31,335 nucleotides of DNA from JBCCFX01 sp039029515 (lineage in GTDB: Bacteria > Planctomycetota > Phycisphaerae > Phycisphaerales > SM1A02): contig JBCCFX010000014.1 of NCBI GenBank assembly GCA_039029515.1, positions 1 through 31,335 on the forward strand, given 5' to 3'. Position 1 is the stretch's first letter. Each line of letters begins with the position of its first letter. Made by a program: the position numbers and the translations under genes. Positions 26,001-31,335 of the stretch are shown here, piece after piece. The notes under the pieces were generated by a model, which worked only from the letters and a program-made list of their open reading frames with translations, was not told the DNA's origin and ran no database searches.

Positions 26001-26006
26001 GATTGA
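20031..26006 (+). CDS. Large alpha-2-macroglobulin family protein with N-terminal TPR-like region and thioester motif
   Basis: The product has 1991 residues, longer than the roughly 1650-residue E. coli YfhM. A signal peptide (SLVPLLAVALIIGATPLFG) exports it. Residues about 30-320 are TPR-like helices (AERLYAESAYARALSLYEQA and similar). Macroglobulin beta domains follow, including the MG2-type ADRPAYRPGDDVQWKV. A glycine-rich, probably flexible segment (about 1115-1205; six Gly from 1130) sits where a protease bait region would be expected. The alpha-2-macroglobulin strand FWKPDLKTDEHGVARTTVTF comes next. The thioester motif is Cys1429-Thr-Glu-Gln1432 within YGCTEQTMSRF, intact, followed by the helical thioester domain (GGWGWWKDGSSDPFMSAYVL). 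In the family, proteases that cut the bait region are trapped covalently. No pbpC lies next door, unlike in E. coli. The ATG has GGAGGA six bases upstream. Confidence 0.95.
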   Translation: MFRIRSLVPLLAVALIIGATPLFGRIASDVTRQDFDTIRRDAERLYAESAYARALSLYEQARGLELTDEQRRWTMFRIGDCRWRSLAGTNQRDNTGFDQARSELLTVINAIEDPRERDDIWAGAQRSLGDFWWTRQRSANYSAAWSHYQSALDYWAGSSDIDTARREYTEIVFDAATPPDNYGRGWWPGHIPPAVLENVAEIAESDVDRTRAHYLLARSLERQGGLYRTAQKIEQYYGLAIEAGRSNPWHDEALFHFATYLSTRGAARQRPDGQWEQKPDFVRAVALFQQIVLDYRIGESAYADDAARQIENITGEQLSIAIPGTFLPGSEIQFQTQWRNVDTVKCSIYPINMRRDYSARANRSDNSSWLERIKLNGRKAVVEWSIDTGDDGTHHWGARQEDLPQPLALGAYVLEAKAGAKRVREILLVTDITAVVKRFDDRHLVFVADAMSGAPIGDAKVDVWHSRRTNRTWSHQVDRGATDESGVFIAEIDDDNYRGMNGTVLVEIGDRQAMVLSQNIWSPGRFEGWRLFTAADRPAYRPGDDVQWKVTARQMTRGSYRTPAGESVYYEIEGPQGKIEDGTVELNSFGSGWDDMTIGDDAALGEYRISFYPSTKKNTRLGGVTLFRIEEYKLPEFEVTVATPRDDDGRPVTYLLGDSVEASIEASYYFGGPVGNANVEVLIRQKQYWHSWQPPRAYPWLYENHQRHHWGWNQGQIIKQESTRTDAFGRASITFDTPAEQGQSFEYVIEARVTDASRREITGSSSVRVTAQRHYVYPKAERSIYAPGTTATVAFNTRDANNEPVSVKGSVRVARQIWREVWIDPAGREFTGVSLDNVRRSMREFPPPNQRGWLCQHRGYDEEEILVQSIATNDDGEAELSFTPTNAGYYSVTWSSIVENEPPVIGLTHVWVAPPGDIELAVQSDGVQVIVEKDTVRPGEDAVIVVTAPVSDRHVLVTLEGRSLYEHRVVHLQRNAKLVRLPIDARCIPNIRIAAVMVDRTMVHQALQNVVVPPVDQYLDVEVAADSDAYEPRDDGTFIVKVTDVDGKPVKAELSLGVVDESVYYIQSPYAGDPRQFFFGDTQPHVVPTTSSVQQRGFVRLVRRDDGAVIDARNMPIDDEGGAWRARRSGGGGGGQFGAPATESMMADADFAGAVAGSRIDSLASGRENSVGLRVSSKSIAPTAAAPGGGSGGAGAEPNVVVRTDFRSTIFWKPDLKTDEHGVARTTVTFADSLTRWKGTVFAVANGDRFGTGETVVRTRQPLIARLQAPRFFTCGDELILSGVFNNNTDDDMTITPTLDADGVLLTGMIIDGHSRPIGDVNVTVPAGGDKRVDWLVYAERAGEATIRLTAIGDADSDAMEKSYPVYAHGIEKFIASSGKVRGDQISVKLDLPAARRVEDTVMRVQVTGSMAVTALDALPYLVDYPYGCTEQTMSRFVPLVATAKTLRDLGLEPGDALARTFGGIDPAFVDKTHNDPEARRKAFVKLDAVAQQGLKRIYDFQHGDGGWGWWKDGSSDPFMSAYVLWGLSTAEQADLDVKPDVMANAARYLELQLVEAENRPDLQAWMLHAITSWRHGNDDQKLTSRERKAYANLLTRLDQLNAYTRSLVAISAHQAGQTSDAHRVLRTLENGVFRDNRPDTSVVIGNAGQNAQAVIGTAHWGNDGVEWRWSHGAVESTAWALRAMLLVDPTHELIEPTTNWLIKNRRGAHWSNTRDTAMVVMAMNDYLRVSGELSSDLAYEVFVNGRSVGTRAIAAKDMLAAPTWFDVDPAYIRDGTNEIQIIKRAGDGPIYFSAQATFFSLEEPIPAAGNELFVRRQYFKLVPRDTLLKGVVYDRLPLDDGGYINSGERVEVIVTVEAKNDYEYLVFEDLKPAGFEAVQVRSGEAAWIRQLSGTAIKAMTSGDVAERFPATRLGGEYTGRSRWVHQELRDRTTAIFVDKLGEGIWEIRFDYRAEVPGEFHGLPLMAHAMYVPEIRANSDETRITVIDRTD

Positions 26007-26042
26007 TGCGCGCTTGCCGAGGCTGCTGCGGGCTGGTACGAC

Positions 26043-27200
26043 ATGCAAATGCCTGTCGCCCATGCCTTGCAGCCATTCGGTGAGACGATCTTCGCGGAGA
26101 TGAGCCGGCTGGCCATCGAGCACAGCGCGATCAATCTCGGTCAGGGTTTCCCGAACTTCGATGGTCCATCGTTCATCAAGGATGCCGCCATCGCGGCGTT
26201 GCGTGACGGGAAGAATCAGTATGCGCGTAGTTTCGGAATCCCGGAGCTGAACGAAGCAATCGCCGATGACCACCAACAGCGCTTCGGTCGACAGATCGAT
26301 CCGACAATGAACGTCACCGTGACATCCGGCTGCACTGAAGCCATCGCGGCAACGATGTTTGGGTTGCTCAATCCCGGTGACGAGATCATCCTGTTCGAAC
26401 CGTTCTACGACTCGTATCGCGCATGTGTGGCCATGGCCGGTGCGAAGGCACGGTTTGTGACGATGAATGGGCCGTCATTTCGATTCGAGCGAGCCGCGCT
26501 CGAGGCGGCGGTGACACCGACGACGCGCGCGATCCTGATCAACACGCCGCACAACCCAACCGGTCGGGTGTTCGATCGCGACGAACTTCAGGTGATCGCA
26601 GACGTGTGCATCAAGCATGATCTCATCGCGATCGTGGATGAGGTCTACGAGCACCTCGTCTTCGATGGTGAGCATTTGTCGCTTGCGACATGGCCAGGCA
26701 TGGCGGAGCGGACCATGCTGATGTCGTCGCTCGGAAAGACTTTTTCGCTCACCGGCTGGAAGATTGGTTGGGCGATTGCGCCGTCGGAACTGACGCAGGC
26801 GATTCGTGCTGCGCATCAGTTTCTGACATTCTCGACGGCGACACCGCTCCAGCATGGCGCGGTGGCTGCGATTCGGGCGCCGGCGTCATATTTCGAATCA
26901 TATGCAAGTGCATATCGCGAGCGCCGAGATGTTCTGGTGGACGGTCTTCGCTCCGTCGGGTTCGGTGTCGAGGCGCCCGCGGGCACGTATTTTGTCATGG
27001 CCGACATCTCGCCGTTTGGTGCGGATGACGATCGAGCATTCTGTCGACATCTGATTGAGCATGTCGGTGTTGCCGGGATTCCGCCGAGTGTGTTCTACGC
27101 GGAGTCGGATGAGGGCACTCGATACCTGCGTTTCGCGTTCTGCAAGGACATCGAGACGCTGCGCCGTGCGCTTGACCGAATGCACGAGCGATTGCGCTAA
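26043..27200 (+). CDS. Class I/II PLP-dependent aminotransferase (methionine/kynurenine aminotransferase-like)
   Basis: The product has 385 residues, the usual length. INLGQGFPNFDGP near the N-terminus, the NTPHNPTGRVF motif, the IVDEVYEHLVFDG segment and SSLGKTFSLTGWKIGW with Lys232 as the PLP Schiff-base residue are all present. RYLRFAFCKD near the C-terminus carries the arginine that binds the substrate carboxylate. This set resembles YbdL/KYAT-type enzymes that transfer amino groups from methionine, kynurenine or glutamine to 2-oxo acids. The cytosol is expected. The gene begins 36 bases after the macroglobulin stop without a strong ribosome binding site. Its stop overlaps the stop of the symporter gene on the other strand. 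Confidence 0.93.
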   Translation: MQMPVAHALQPFGETIFAEMSRLAIEHSAINLGQGFPNFDGPSFIKDAAIAALRDGKNQYARSFGIPELNEAIADDHQQRFGRQIDPTMNVTVTSGCTEAIAATMFGLLNPGDEIILFEPFYDSYRACVAMAGAKARFVTMNGPSFRFERAALEAAVTPTTRAILINTPHNPTGRVFDRDELQVIADVCIKHDLIAIVDEVYEHLVFDGEHLSLATWPGMAERTMLMSSLGKTFSLTGWKIGWAIAPSELTQAIRAAHQFLTFSTATPLQHGAVAAIRAPASYFESYASAYRERRDVLVDGLRSVGFGVEAPAGTYFVMADISPFGADDDRAFCRHLIEHVGVAGIPPSVFYAESDEGTRYLRFAFCKDIETLRRALDRMHERLR

Positions 27201-28783
27201 ACGGCAGTGCGTCGACGCATGGTTGGTCGTTTGCCCAACGCACAAATACCAAAGCTCACGCCGGTGGCGACACACATCTGCCACGGCAATGCGATCGCAG
27301 GCGTTTCGCCCAGATCCGTGTTGAGAAATCGTTCGGCCCATGTCGCCCAGAGATGCGGTCGCATTGCGACAACGGCGATAAAGCCAGCGAGCATGCCTGC
27401 GACGGCGGAGTGATTGTTGCCGCGCGAGGTGAACAGGGCGGTCAGGAAGACACCGAGCAGCCCGCCGTAGGCGAAGATCATGATGCCGAGGGCGAACGAT
27501 ATCAACGTATCGCGTTCCGCGTCGTACATGCGCACGCATACGCAGGCGACACCGGCGAGTAGTGCAGCAAACACCGCGATGCTCATCCGAGCCACCGCGA
27601 CATCGCGCTCGTGTGCGACGGCGCCGCGCGAACCGCGTGACCGCCGCCAGGGGCGATAGAAGTCAGCGACGACCGTGGATGCCATCGCGTTGAGCGCGGA
27701 ATCCAGGCTGCTCATGGCGGCGGCAAAGAGTCCGGCAAGCATGAGGCCGCGCAGGCCTGCGGGAATCTCCATGCGTATGAACTCAATGAACACCTTGCGT
27801 GAGTCATTGATGGCGTATGCGGGTGCGGCATCGCCCATCAGGTCCGTGCGCTGGTAATAGATGTACAGGAGCGAGCCGAGCAGCAGGAACAGCATGACCA
27901 CAGGCCAGGACATGATCGTCGACACGATCAATGACGTCGCGCTGCGCTTTGGAGATGAACACGTCAGCATGCGCTGCGTCAGGTCCTGATCAGTGCCGAG
28001 CGCCGCGATCATGAAGAGCGTCCATCCGGTCAGCACACCCCAGATCGAATAGACGTTGGTGGGATTCCATTCAATGATCCTGATCTTGTCGTCATGCGCA
28101 AGTGCTTCGGTCACGGTCCCGATATCAAGCGGAATCTTCTGCAGCAATAACGCCAGCGCTGCGATGACGGCAACGATATACACCGACGCCTGAAGCACAT
28201 CGGTCCAGATGACCGCGCGCACACCTCCGATCATGGTGTACGTCATCGCGATCGTGGCGATGATGATGATCGAAACCATCATGACTTCAGCATTGATCGA
28301 GCCGAAAGCGAAGAGTGAGAACGGAATCGCAATGATGTACAGCCGCGCGCCGCTGGCGAGCAGCCGGCCCATGAGAAACAGCATGCTGCCGCAGCGCTGT
28401 GCATCGTTGCCGAATGTATGACCGAGGAACTCGTAGACCGTCGTGACGCGGGCGCGATAGAACGCAGGGAGAAATCGGGTCGCGACGATGATGACGGCGA
28501 TGAGCGTCGCCAGATTCGTCGCAAGATAGGTCAGATCGCCCGCGTAGCTTTCCTGCGGACCGCCAACGAACGTCGCGGCGCTTTGCATAGTCGCAAGCAC
28601 GGAGATGGCGACGGCAACCACCGGCATGGAGCGGCCGGCAAGAAGAAACTCCTCACGTCGTCCGGGGTGTGATCGCCGGGACGCGACGCCGATCCACACG
28701 ACGATGGCCAGATAGACCGCGATCACGCCGACATCAATGCCGCCGAGGGCAAACTCTGCCAGAATGAGTGGCACGGATGTCAT
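27197..28783 (-). CDS. Sodium:solute symporter (SSS) family permease
   Basis: The product has 528 residues with about 13 hydrophobic segments, typical of the SSS (SLC5-like) family. VGVIAVYLAIVVWIGVASRR opens it, followed by the EFLLAGRSMPVVAVAISVLATMQSAATFVGGP core (TM1-2 region). The sodium-site region is GLMLAGLFAAAMSSLDSALNAMAS, with the SSLDS residues expected to bind Na+. Members import sugars, amino acids, organic acids or nucleobases with sodium; the substrate is not readable here. The gene converges with the aminotransferase, their stop codons overlapping by three bases, and is divergent from the QueC-like gene. No strong ribosome binding site precedes the ATG. Confidence 0.93.
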   Translation of the reverse strand: MTSVPLILAEFALGGIDVGVIAVYLAIVVWIGVASRRSHPGRREEFLLAGRSMPVVAVAISVLATMQSAATFVGGPQESYAGDLTYLATNLATLIAVIIVATRFLPAFYRARVTTVYEFLGHTFGNDAQRCGSMLFLMGRLLASGARLYIIAIPFSLFAFGSINAEVMMVSIIIIATIAMTYTMIGGVRAVIWTDVLQASVYIVAVIAALALLLQKIPLDIGTVTEALAHDDKIRIIEWNPTNVYSIWGVLTGWTLFMIAALGTDQDLTQRMLTCSSPKRSATSLIVSTIMSWPVVMLFLLLGSLLYIYYQRTDLMGDAAPAYAINDSRKVFIEFIRMEIPAGLRGLMLAGLFAAAMSSLDSALNAMASTVVADFYRPWRRSRGSRGAVAHERDVAVARMSIAVFAALLAGVACVCVRMYDAERDTLISFALGIMIFAYGGLLGVFLTALFTSRGNNHSAVAGMLAGFIAVVAMRPHLWATWAERFLNTDLGETPAIALPWQMCVATGVSFGICALGKRPTMRRRTAV

Positions 28784-28856
28784 ACGGCGGTGAATGCGTC
28801 TCGGTGCGTTCGTTTCTCAGGGAATGGCGTCGTCTCAACCGATTCTAACTATCACC

Positions 28857-29480
28857 ATGAGTGATGCATCAGTTCTTCTTCTTGATGATGGCGGGTTACC
28901 GACTCTGACCGCGGCGCTGCTTCAGCCTGCGACGGCCTCCGTTCGTTTCTGGAGCGGCCGGTTCGACCATGAAGCCGCACCAGATGCCACGCGAACATCC
29001 TTGCGACACGAGGCGCTGCTTCCGGTCGCATATGACCAGGTCAATCTTGGGCCGATCCAGCGACATGCGTCCCAGTCGGATTGGGTTCGCGTCGAAGGGC
29101 AGCGGCTGTTTCGCGCTGCGGGCGATGCGCTCGCTGCAGGCATCGATCGGGTCGTCTGGCCATTTGTCGTCGGCACGGACCTGAACGATGCGACCCTGGC
29201 ACTGGAGCTTGCGGCAGCGATCGCGGATACGGTGACGGTGGGGATCGCAGGGGTCGACGCCCTCGTAATCGATGCGCCGTTCGTGGATCGCACATGGTGG
29301 GAAATCGTGGATCTCGCCTCTGATATCGGGGTTCCGATGCATCTCGCGGAGGTCTGCGACCGGTTCGCGAGCCCGCCGTGCGAGGCCTGTTCCGGCTGCC
29401 GCCGCTGGCAGAAAGCATTCGAACAGGCAGCGATCGACTGGCCCTGGTCGGCGGTGCCGGTGACTGCTGGCACGGCATGA
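28857..29480 (+). CDS. QueC-like protein with a degenerate ATP-binding loop
   Basis: The product has 207 residues. The C-terminal half matches QueC (7-cyano-7-deazaguanine synthase): VIDAPFVDRTWWEIVDLA (137-154), then Cys167, Cys175, Cys178 and Cys181 (EVCDRFASPPCEACSGC), the four-cysteine zinc site, and RWQKAFEQA. The N-terminal position for the PP-loop SGGxDS instead reads DGGLPT (11-16). The Ser and Asp needed for ATP binding in this family are gone, so the preQ0 synthase reaction is unlikely. It may bind a nucleotide-like or queuosine-related ligand in another way. I chose this ATG because it aligns with the QueC start and leaves room for divergent promoters; in-frame ATGs at 28824 and 28794 are alternatives and none has a good ribosome binding site. 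L21 begins 42 bases downstream. Confidence 0.72.
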   Translation: MSDASVLLLDDGGLPTLTAALLQPATASVRFWSGRFDHEAAPDATRTSLRHEALLPVAYDQVNLGPIQRHASQSDWVRVEGQRLFRAAGDALAAGIDRVVWPFVVGTDLNDATLALELAAAIADTVTVGIAGVDALVIDAPFVDRTWWEIVDLASDIGVPMHLAEVCDRFASPPCEACSGCRRWQKAFEQAAIDWPWSAVPVTAGTA

Positions 29481-29496
29481 GATCAGGTGGTACACT
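29467..29496 (+). promoter_or_regulatory. Candidate promoter for rplU
   Basis: CTGGCA (29467-29472; four of six to TTGACA) and TACACT (29491-29496; four of six to TATAAT) are 18 bases apart. The -10 ends 26 bases before the rplU start codon, leaving a short leader with the AGGAG ribosome binding site. The element overlaps the end of the QueC-like gene, so read-through from that gene may also feed rplU. Confidence 0.35.
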
Positions 29497-29522
29497 ACGC
29501 GGCTCGTTTCAGGAGACCAGCC

Positions 29523-29840
29523 GTGTACGCGATCATTGAAGACAGTGGTACCCAGATCAAGGTTCAGGAAGGCGACGTCATCGATGTGGACCTGCGTCCG
29601 CTTGACGACGGCACGTCCTCGCTGTCATTCGATCGCGTTCTCGTGGTGGGTGATGGCGAAAGCGCCGGCAACATCGGTACACCGTATGTGTCGGGTGCCA
29701 AGGTCGCCGCGGATATCGTCGGTGAGATCAAGGGCGACAAGATCGACGTGATCAAGTTCAAGCGTCGAAAAGGCTATCGCCGCAAGCAAGGTCATCGTCA
29801 GCGATACCTTCGCGTGAAGATCACCGGCATCTCTGCCTGA
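29523..29840 (+). CDS. rplU: 50S ribosomal protein L21
   Basis: The product has 105 residues, as usual for L21. It opens with YAIIEDSGTQIKVQEGDVID, has the RVLVVGDGE and IGTPYVSGAKVAADI blocks, and ends with the basic RNA-binding segment FKRRKGYRRKQGHRQRYLRVKI. The start is a GTG, placed by the canonical L21 N-terminus and an AGGAG seven bases upstream; an in-frame ATG at 29487 would add 12 atypical residues. L21 binds 23S rRNA in the large subunit. In most bacteria rplU is followed by rpmA (L27) and often obgE, but here the next gene is a convergent lipoprotein gene, so rplU stands alone. The wording of both ends resembles planctomycete L21. Confidence 0.97.
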   Translation: MYAIIEDSGTQIKVQEGDVIDVDLRPLDDGTSSLSFDRVLVVGDGESAGNIGTPYVSGAKVAADIVGEIKGDKIDVIKFKRRKGYRRKQGHRQRYLRVKITGISA

Positions 29841-29857
29841 TCCGAATCGAATTCAAA

Positions 29858-30493
29858 TCACCAGTGATCTGCGCCGAGCACCACTGACCGATCCAGTTGA
29901 TCGGTCAGCAATTGGCTTGCGCCGACGAACAGCCGTCGTGACGTTCGTGCATCGAGCGTGGCTGAGAAACCACCTGAGACCAGCGACGGGCTGAGCAGAT
30001 CGTTGAACCCCGGTGTCGAGTCCAGCAGCGTCAGCGTGGATTGCCGCAGGTTGACGCGCAGGCGCGATCCGCCGAGCGAGCCGCGCGGCAATGCGTAGCC
30101 GGCGCCGCCGTACACCCCAAGTTCACCGTCCGATGCGATGAGCAGGATGACCGATGCGTTGGTTGCCGAGGCATCCATGGGCGTTCGGCCCGGACTTGGA
30201 TTCCACAACATGCGAATCGCGAGAAAGCTGCCATCCTGCACGTCGCCGCTCAGGAGTTCATCTTCTGGGATATCGGTGAGATAGAAGAGCGCTTCGCCGT
30301 CTTCGTCAGCGTGATACACCGACATGGTGGGATCAAGTGGTAGCTCGACGGGATCGTCATTCAGTGACACAGCCGCGAGACGGCCGCCACTTTCGGTCGG
30401 GCGGAGGAGCTGGCAGCCAGTCAGCAATCCGATCGCGCCGACAAGCATCATGAGCACGCCAGCCGCGATCAATCGCAGAAAGCAACCATTCAT
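29858..30493 (-). CDS. Predicted lipoprotein of unknown function
   Basis: The product has 211 residues. The N-terminal hydrophobic segment ends in LLTGC, a good lipobox with Cys27 as the lipid attachment site. The mature part is rich in beta-type sequence (SVILLIASDGELGVYGGAGYAL; RLRVNLRQSTLTLLDS), without recognisable catalytic motifs. Its ATG overlaps the stop of the amidohydrolase gene by four bases (ATGA), so the two are coupled on the minus strand. It converges with rplU, and its last codons lie in a perfect inverted repeat. I do not recognise the family. Confidence 0.8.
   Translation of the reverse strand: MNGCFLRLIAAGVLMMLVGAIGLLTGCQLLRPTESGGRLAAVSLNDDPVELPLDPTMSVYHADEDGEALFYLTDIPEDELLSGDVQDGSFLAIRMLWNPSPGRTPMDASATNASVILLIASDGELGVYGGAGYALPRGSLGGSRLRVNLRQSTLTLLDSTPGFNDLLSPSLVSGGFSATLDARTSRRLFVGASQLLTDQLDRSVVLGADHW
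29884..29908. repeat. Perfect 10-bp inverted repeat inside the end of the lipoprotein gene
   Basis: CTGACCGATC (29884-29893) and its exact complement GATCGGTCAG (29899-29908) flank a five-base loop. It lies 43 bases past the rplU stop and within the last codons of the convergent lipoprotein gene. The stem is strong enough to fold in RNA from either strand. No T-run follows on either strand, so it is not a standard terminator, but a position between convergent genes is what a bidirectional stop or mRNA-end-protecting hairpin would have. Confidence 0.5.
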
Positions 30494-31335
30494 GACGTCG
30501 TCGGGCCTTCGCTGTACGCGGGGGTGCCAGCGCCTTCCGTGTCGTCAAAAACCTCGTCGTCGGCGGGTCGTAATGGCACGATGCCGACATCGATTCCGAG
30601 CAGCGGCAGTGGATTTCGCTCCACGATCGCGCTGATTCGTGATCGTGGTACGGATGGCAACGGTGTGCCCTGGCCAAAGCTGTTGACCGAGTACAGGGAC
30701 TCGATGGCTTTGGTCGGCAGTTCGCGCGGAAAGCCCGAGCCAAACAGCAACTTGTCCATCACGCCAAAGCTGGTTGCGTTCAACAGTGCGTTGAAGAGCT
30801 GCCATGGTCGCGAGACCACGCCCGACAGGTCGGCGAACAGCGCTTCATGCTTCGTGAGCAACAGCAACGTTTCATCGATCCACGGATGACCGAGTTGACT
30901 GATGACGATCGGCAACGTCGGGAAGTCGCGTGCGACTTCGTCCCAGAGTGCGGGTCGTGCGAATTCCAATCTGGTGCTGGGTGTCAGCGGGTGATCCATG
31001 TCCACGATGATCGGCAGGCCGGCGTCGACGCACCGTTCGTAGATTCGACATGCCTGCGAGTGCGACGGGTGAAAACCCTGACACGCGGGTGACACGGTAA
31101 TGCCGACCATGCCCATGTGGATCGCGGAATCCAGTTGGTGCATGGCGTCGTCAGCCATCGGATCGATGCCGGCGATGCCGAAGCGTCGATCGGGCGACTT
31201 GGAGACGAAGTCCGCGACCAGTTCATTCGGAATGTTCGCATCAAGGAGTTGCGAACGAAAACCGAGGATCGCGACGCCATCGACGCGTTCCATCTCGCGT
31301 TCGTGCGCGGCATGACTGGCGTCGTACTGACCCCA
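30490..31335 (-). CDS. Amidohydrolase-family (amidohydrolase 2, TIM-barrel) protein, 5' end cut by window edge
   Basis: The frame remains open to base 31335, so at least 281 residues are present and the N-terminus, with the first metal ligands of such enzymes (HxH near the start), is missing. Visible motifs fit amidohydrolase 2 / ACMSD-like barrels: FGIAGIDPMADDAMHQLDSA, GMVGITVSPACQGFHPSHSQACRIYERC, LPIIVDMDHPLT, IVISQLGHPWIDETLLLL and LFGSGFPREL, where the canonical metal histidines and aspartate would be DMDH, QLGH and the SGFP (usually SDxP) segment. The final Asp of the SDYP-type motif is Gly here, so activity may be altered. The family hydrolyses or decarboxylates diverse small molecules; the substrate is unknown. 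It is coupled to the downstream lipoprotein gene by an ATGA overlap. Confidence 0.85.
   Translation of the reverse strand, partial: WGQYDASHAAHEREMERVDGVAILGFRSQLLDANIPNELVADFVSKSPDRRFGIAGIDPMADDAMHQLDSAIHMGMVGITVSPACQGFHPSHSQACRIYERCVDAGLPIIVDMDHPLTPSTRLEFARPALWDEVARDFPTLPIVISQLGHPWIDETLLLLTKHEALFADLSGVVSRPWQLFNALLNATSFGVMDKLLFGSGFPRELPTKAIESLYSVNSFGQGTPLPSVPRSRISAIVERNPLPLLGIDVGIVPLRPADDEVFDDTEGAGTPAYSEGPTTS

Noticed and set aside
25233..26276. A 347-residue minus-strand open frame opposite the end of the macroglobulin and the start of the aminotransferase
   Set aside because: Both plus-strand proteins have clear family motifs here; the reverse frame is a by-product of high-GC codon bias.
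1..31335. tRNA, rRNA, CRISPR arrays, insertion sequences, attachment sites and riboswitches
   Set aside because: I scanned for cloverleaf-like elements, regularly spaced repeats, transposase motifs and known leader motifs by eye and found none that I could support.

Overview
The window is a dense bacterial chromosomal segment, roughly 55-60% GC by eye, with 25 supported protein-coding genes and no tRNA, rRNA, CRISPR array, insertion sequence or phage gene that I can see. The best lineage hint is ribosomal protein L21 (29523-29840), whose N-terminus (MYAIIEDSGTQ) and basic C-terminus look to me like Planctomycetota L21. The PilZ fusions, the TPR-bearing giant alpha-2-macroglobulin and the overlapping operons fit a planctomycete, perhaps Phycisphaerae-like. 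That is recall and inference, not a computed placement.

Left block, 1-4814, minus strand. In transcription order: a PilZ / pseudo-receiver / pseudo-Hpt protein, a membrane-bound SpoIIE-type phosphatase with a periplasmic sensor, a UbiH/PHBH-type FAD monooxygenase, and Ada, the alkylation-damage sensor and methyltransferase, cut by the window edge.

Molybdenum hydroxylase block, 5176-12329, minus strand. Seven genes follow one another with 4-8 base overlaps: an in-frame chimera of half an ABC ATPase and half a membrane-fusion protein, MocA (Mo cofactor cytidylyltransferase), XdhC (cofactor insertion), a di-haem lipoprotein cytochrome, a 2Fe-2S subunit, a Tat-exported molybdopterin subunit, and a coiled-coil lipoprotein. 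No FAD subunit is present. The set reads as a periplasmic isoquinoline-1-oxidoreductase-type enzyme that passes electrons to cytochrome c. A separately promoted SRPBCC protein lies just downstream.

Middle block, 12505-17081, plus strand. An MlaF-like ATPase without its permease comes first. A photolyase-linked cluster follows: a class II photolyase fused to a renalase-like FAD oxidoreductase, a DUF2256/DUF3253 protein overlapping it by 4 bases, and an SDR protein lacking the catalytic tyrosine. With Ada, the window holds two DNA-damage functions.

Right block, 17154-31335. A small secreted protein (minus strand, with a clear terminator) is followed by a membrane-anchored TPR protein, an unknown cytosolic protein, a PilZ-J-domain fusion and a 1991-residue alpha-2-macroglobulin with an intact thioester motif. 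Then come a class I aminotransferase, converging with a sodium:solute symporter, a QueC-like protein with a destroyed ATP loop, L21, a lipoprotein, and an amidohydrolase cut by the right edge.

The most unusual items are proteins in which a familiar catalytic fold has lost its key residues (PilZ-REC-Hpt, QueC-like, SDR) and three rare-looking fusions (photolyase-renalase, PilZ-J, ABC-MFP).
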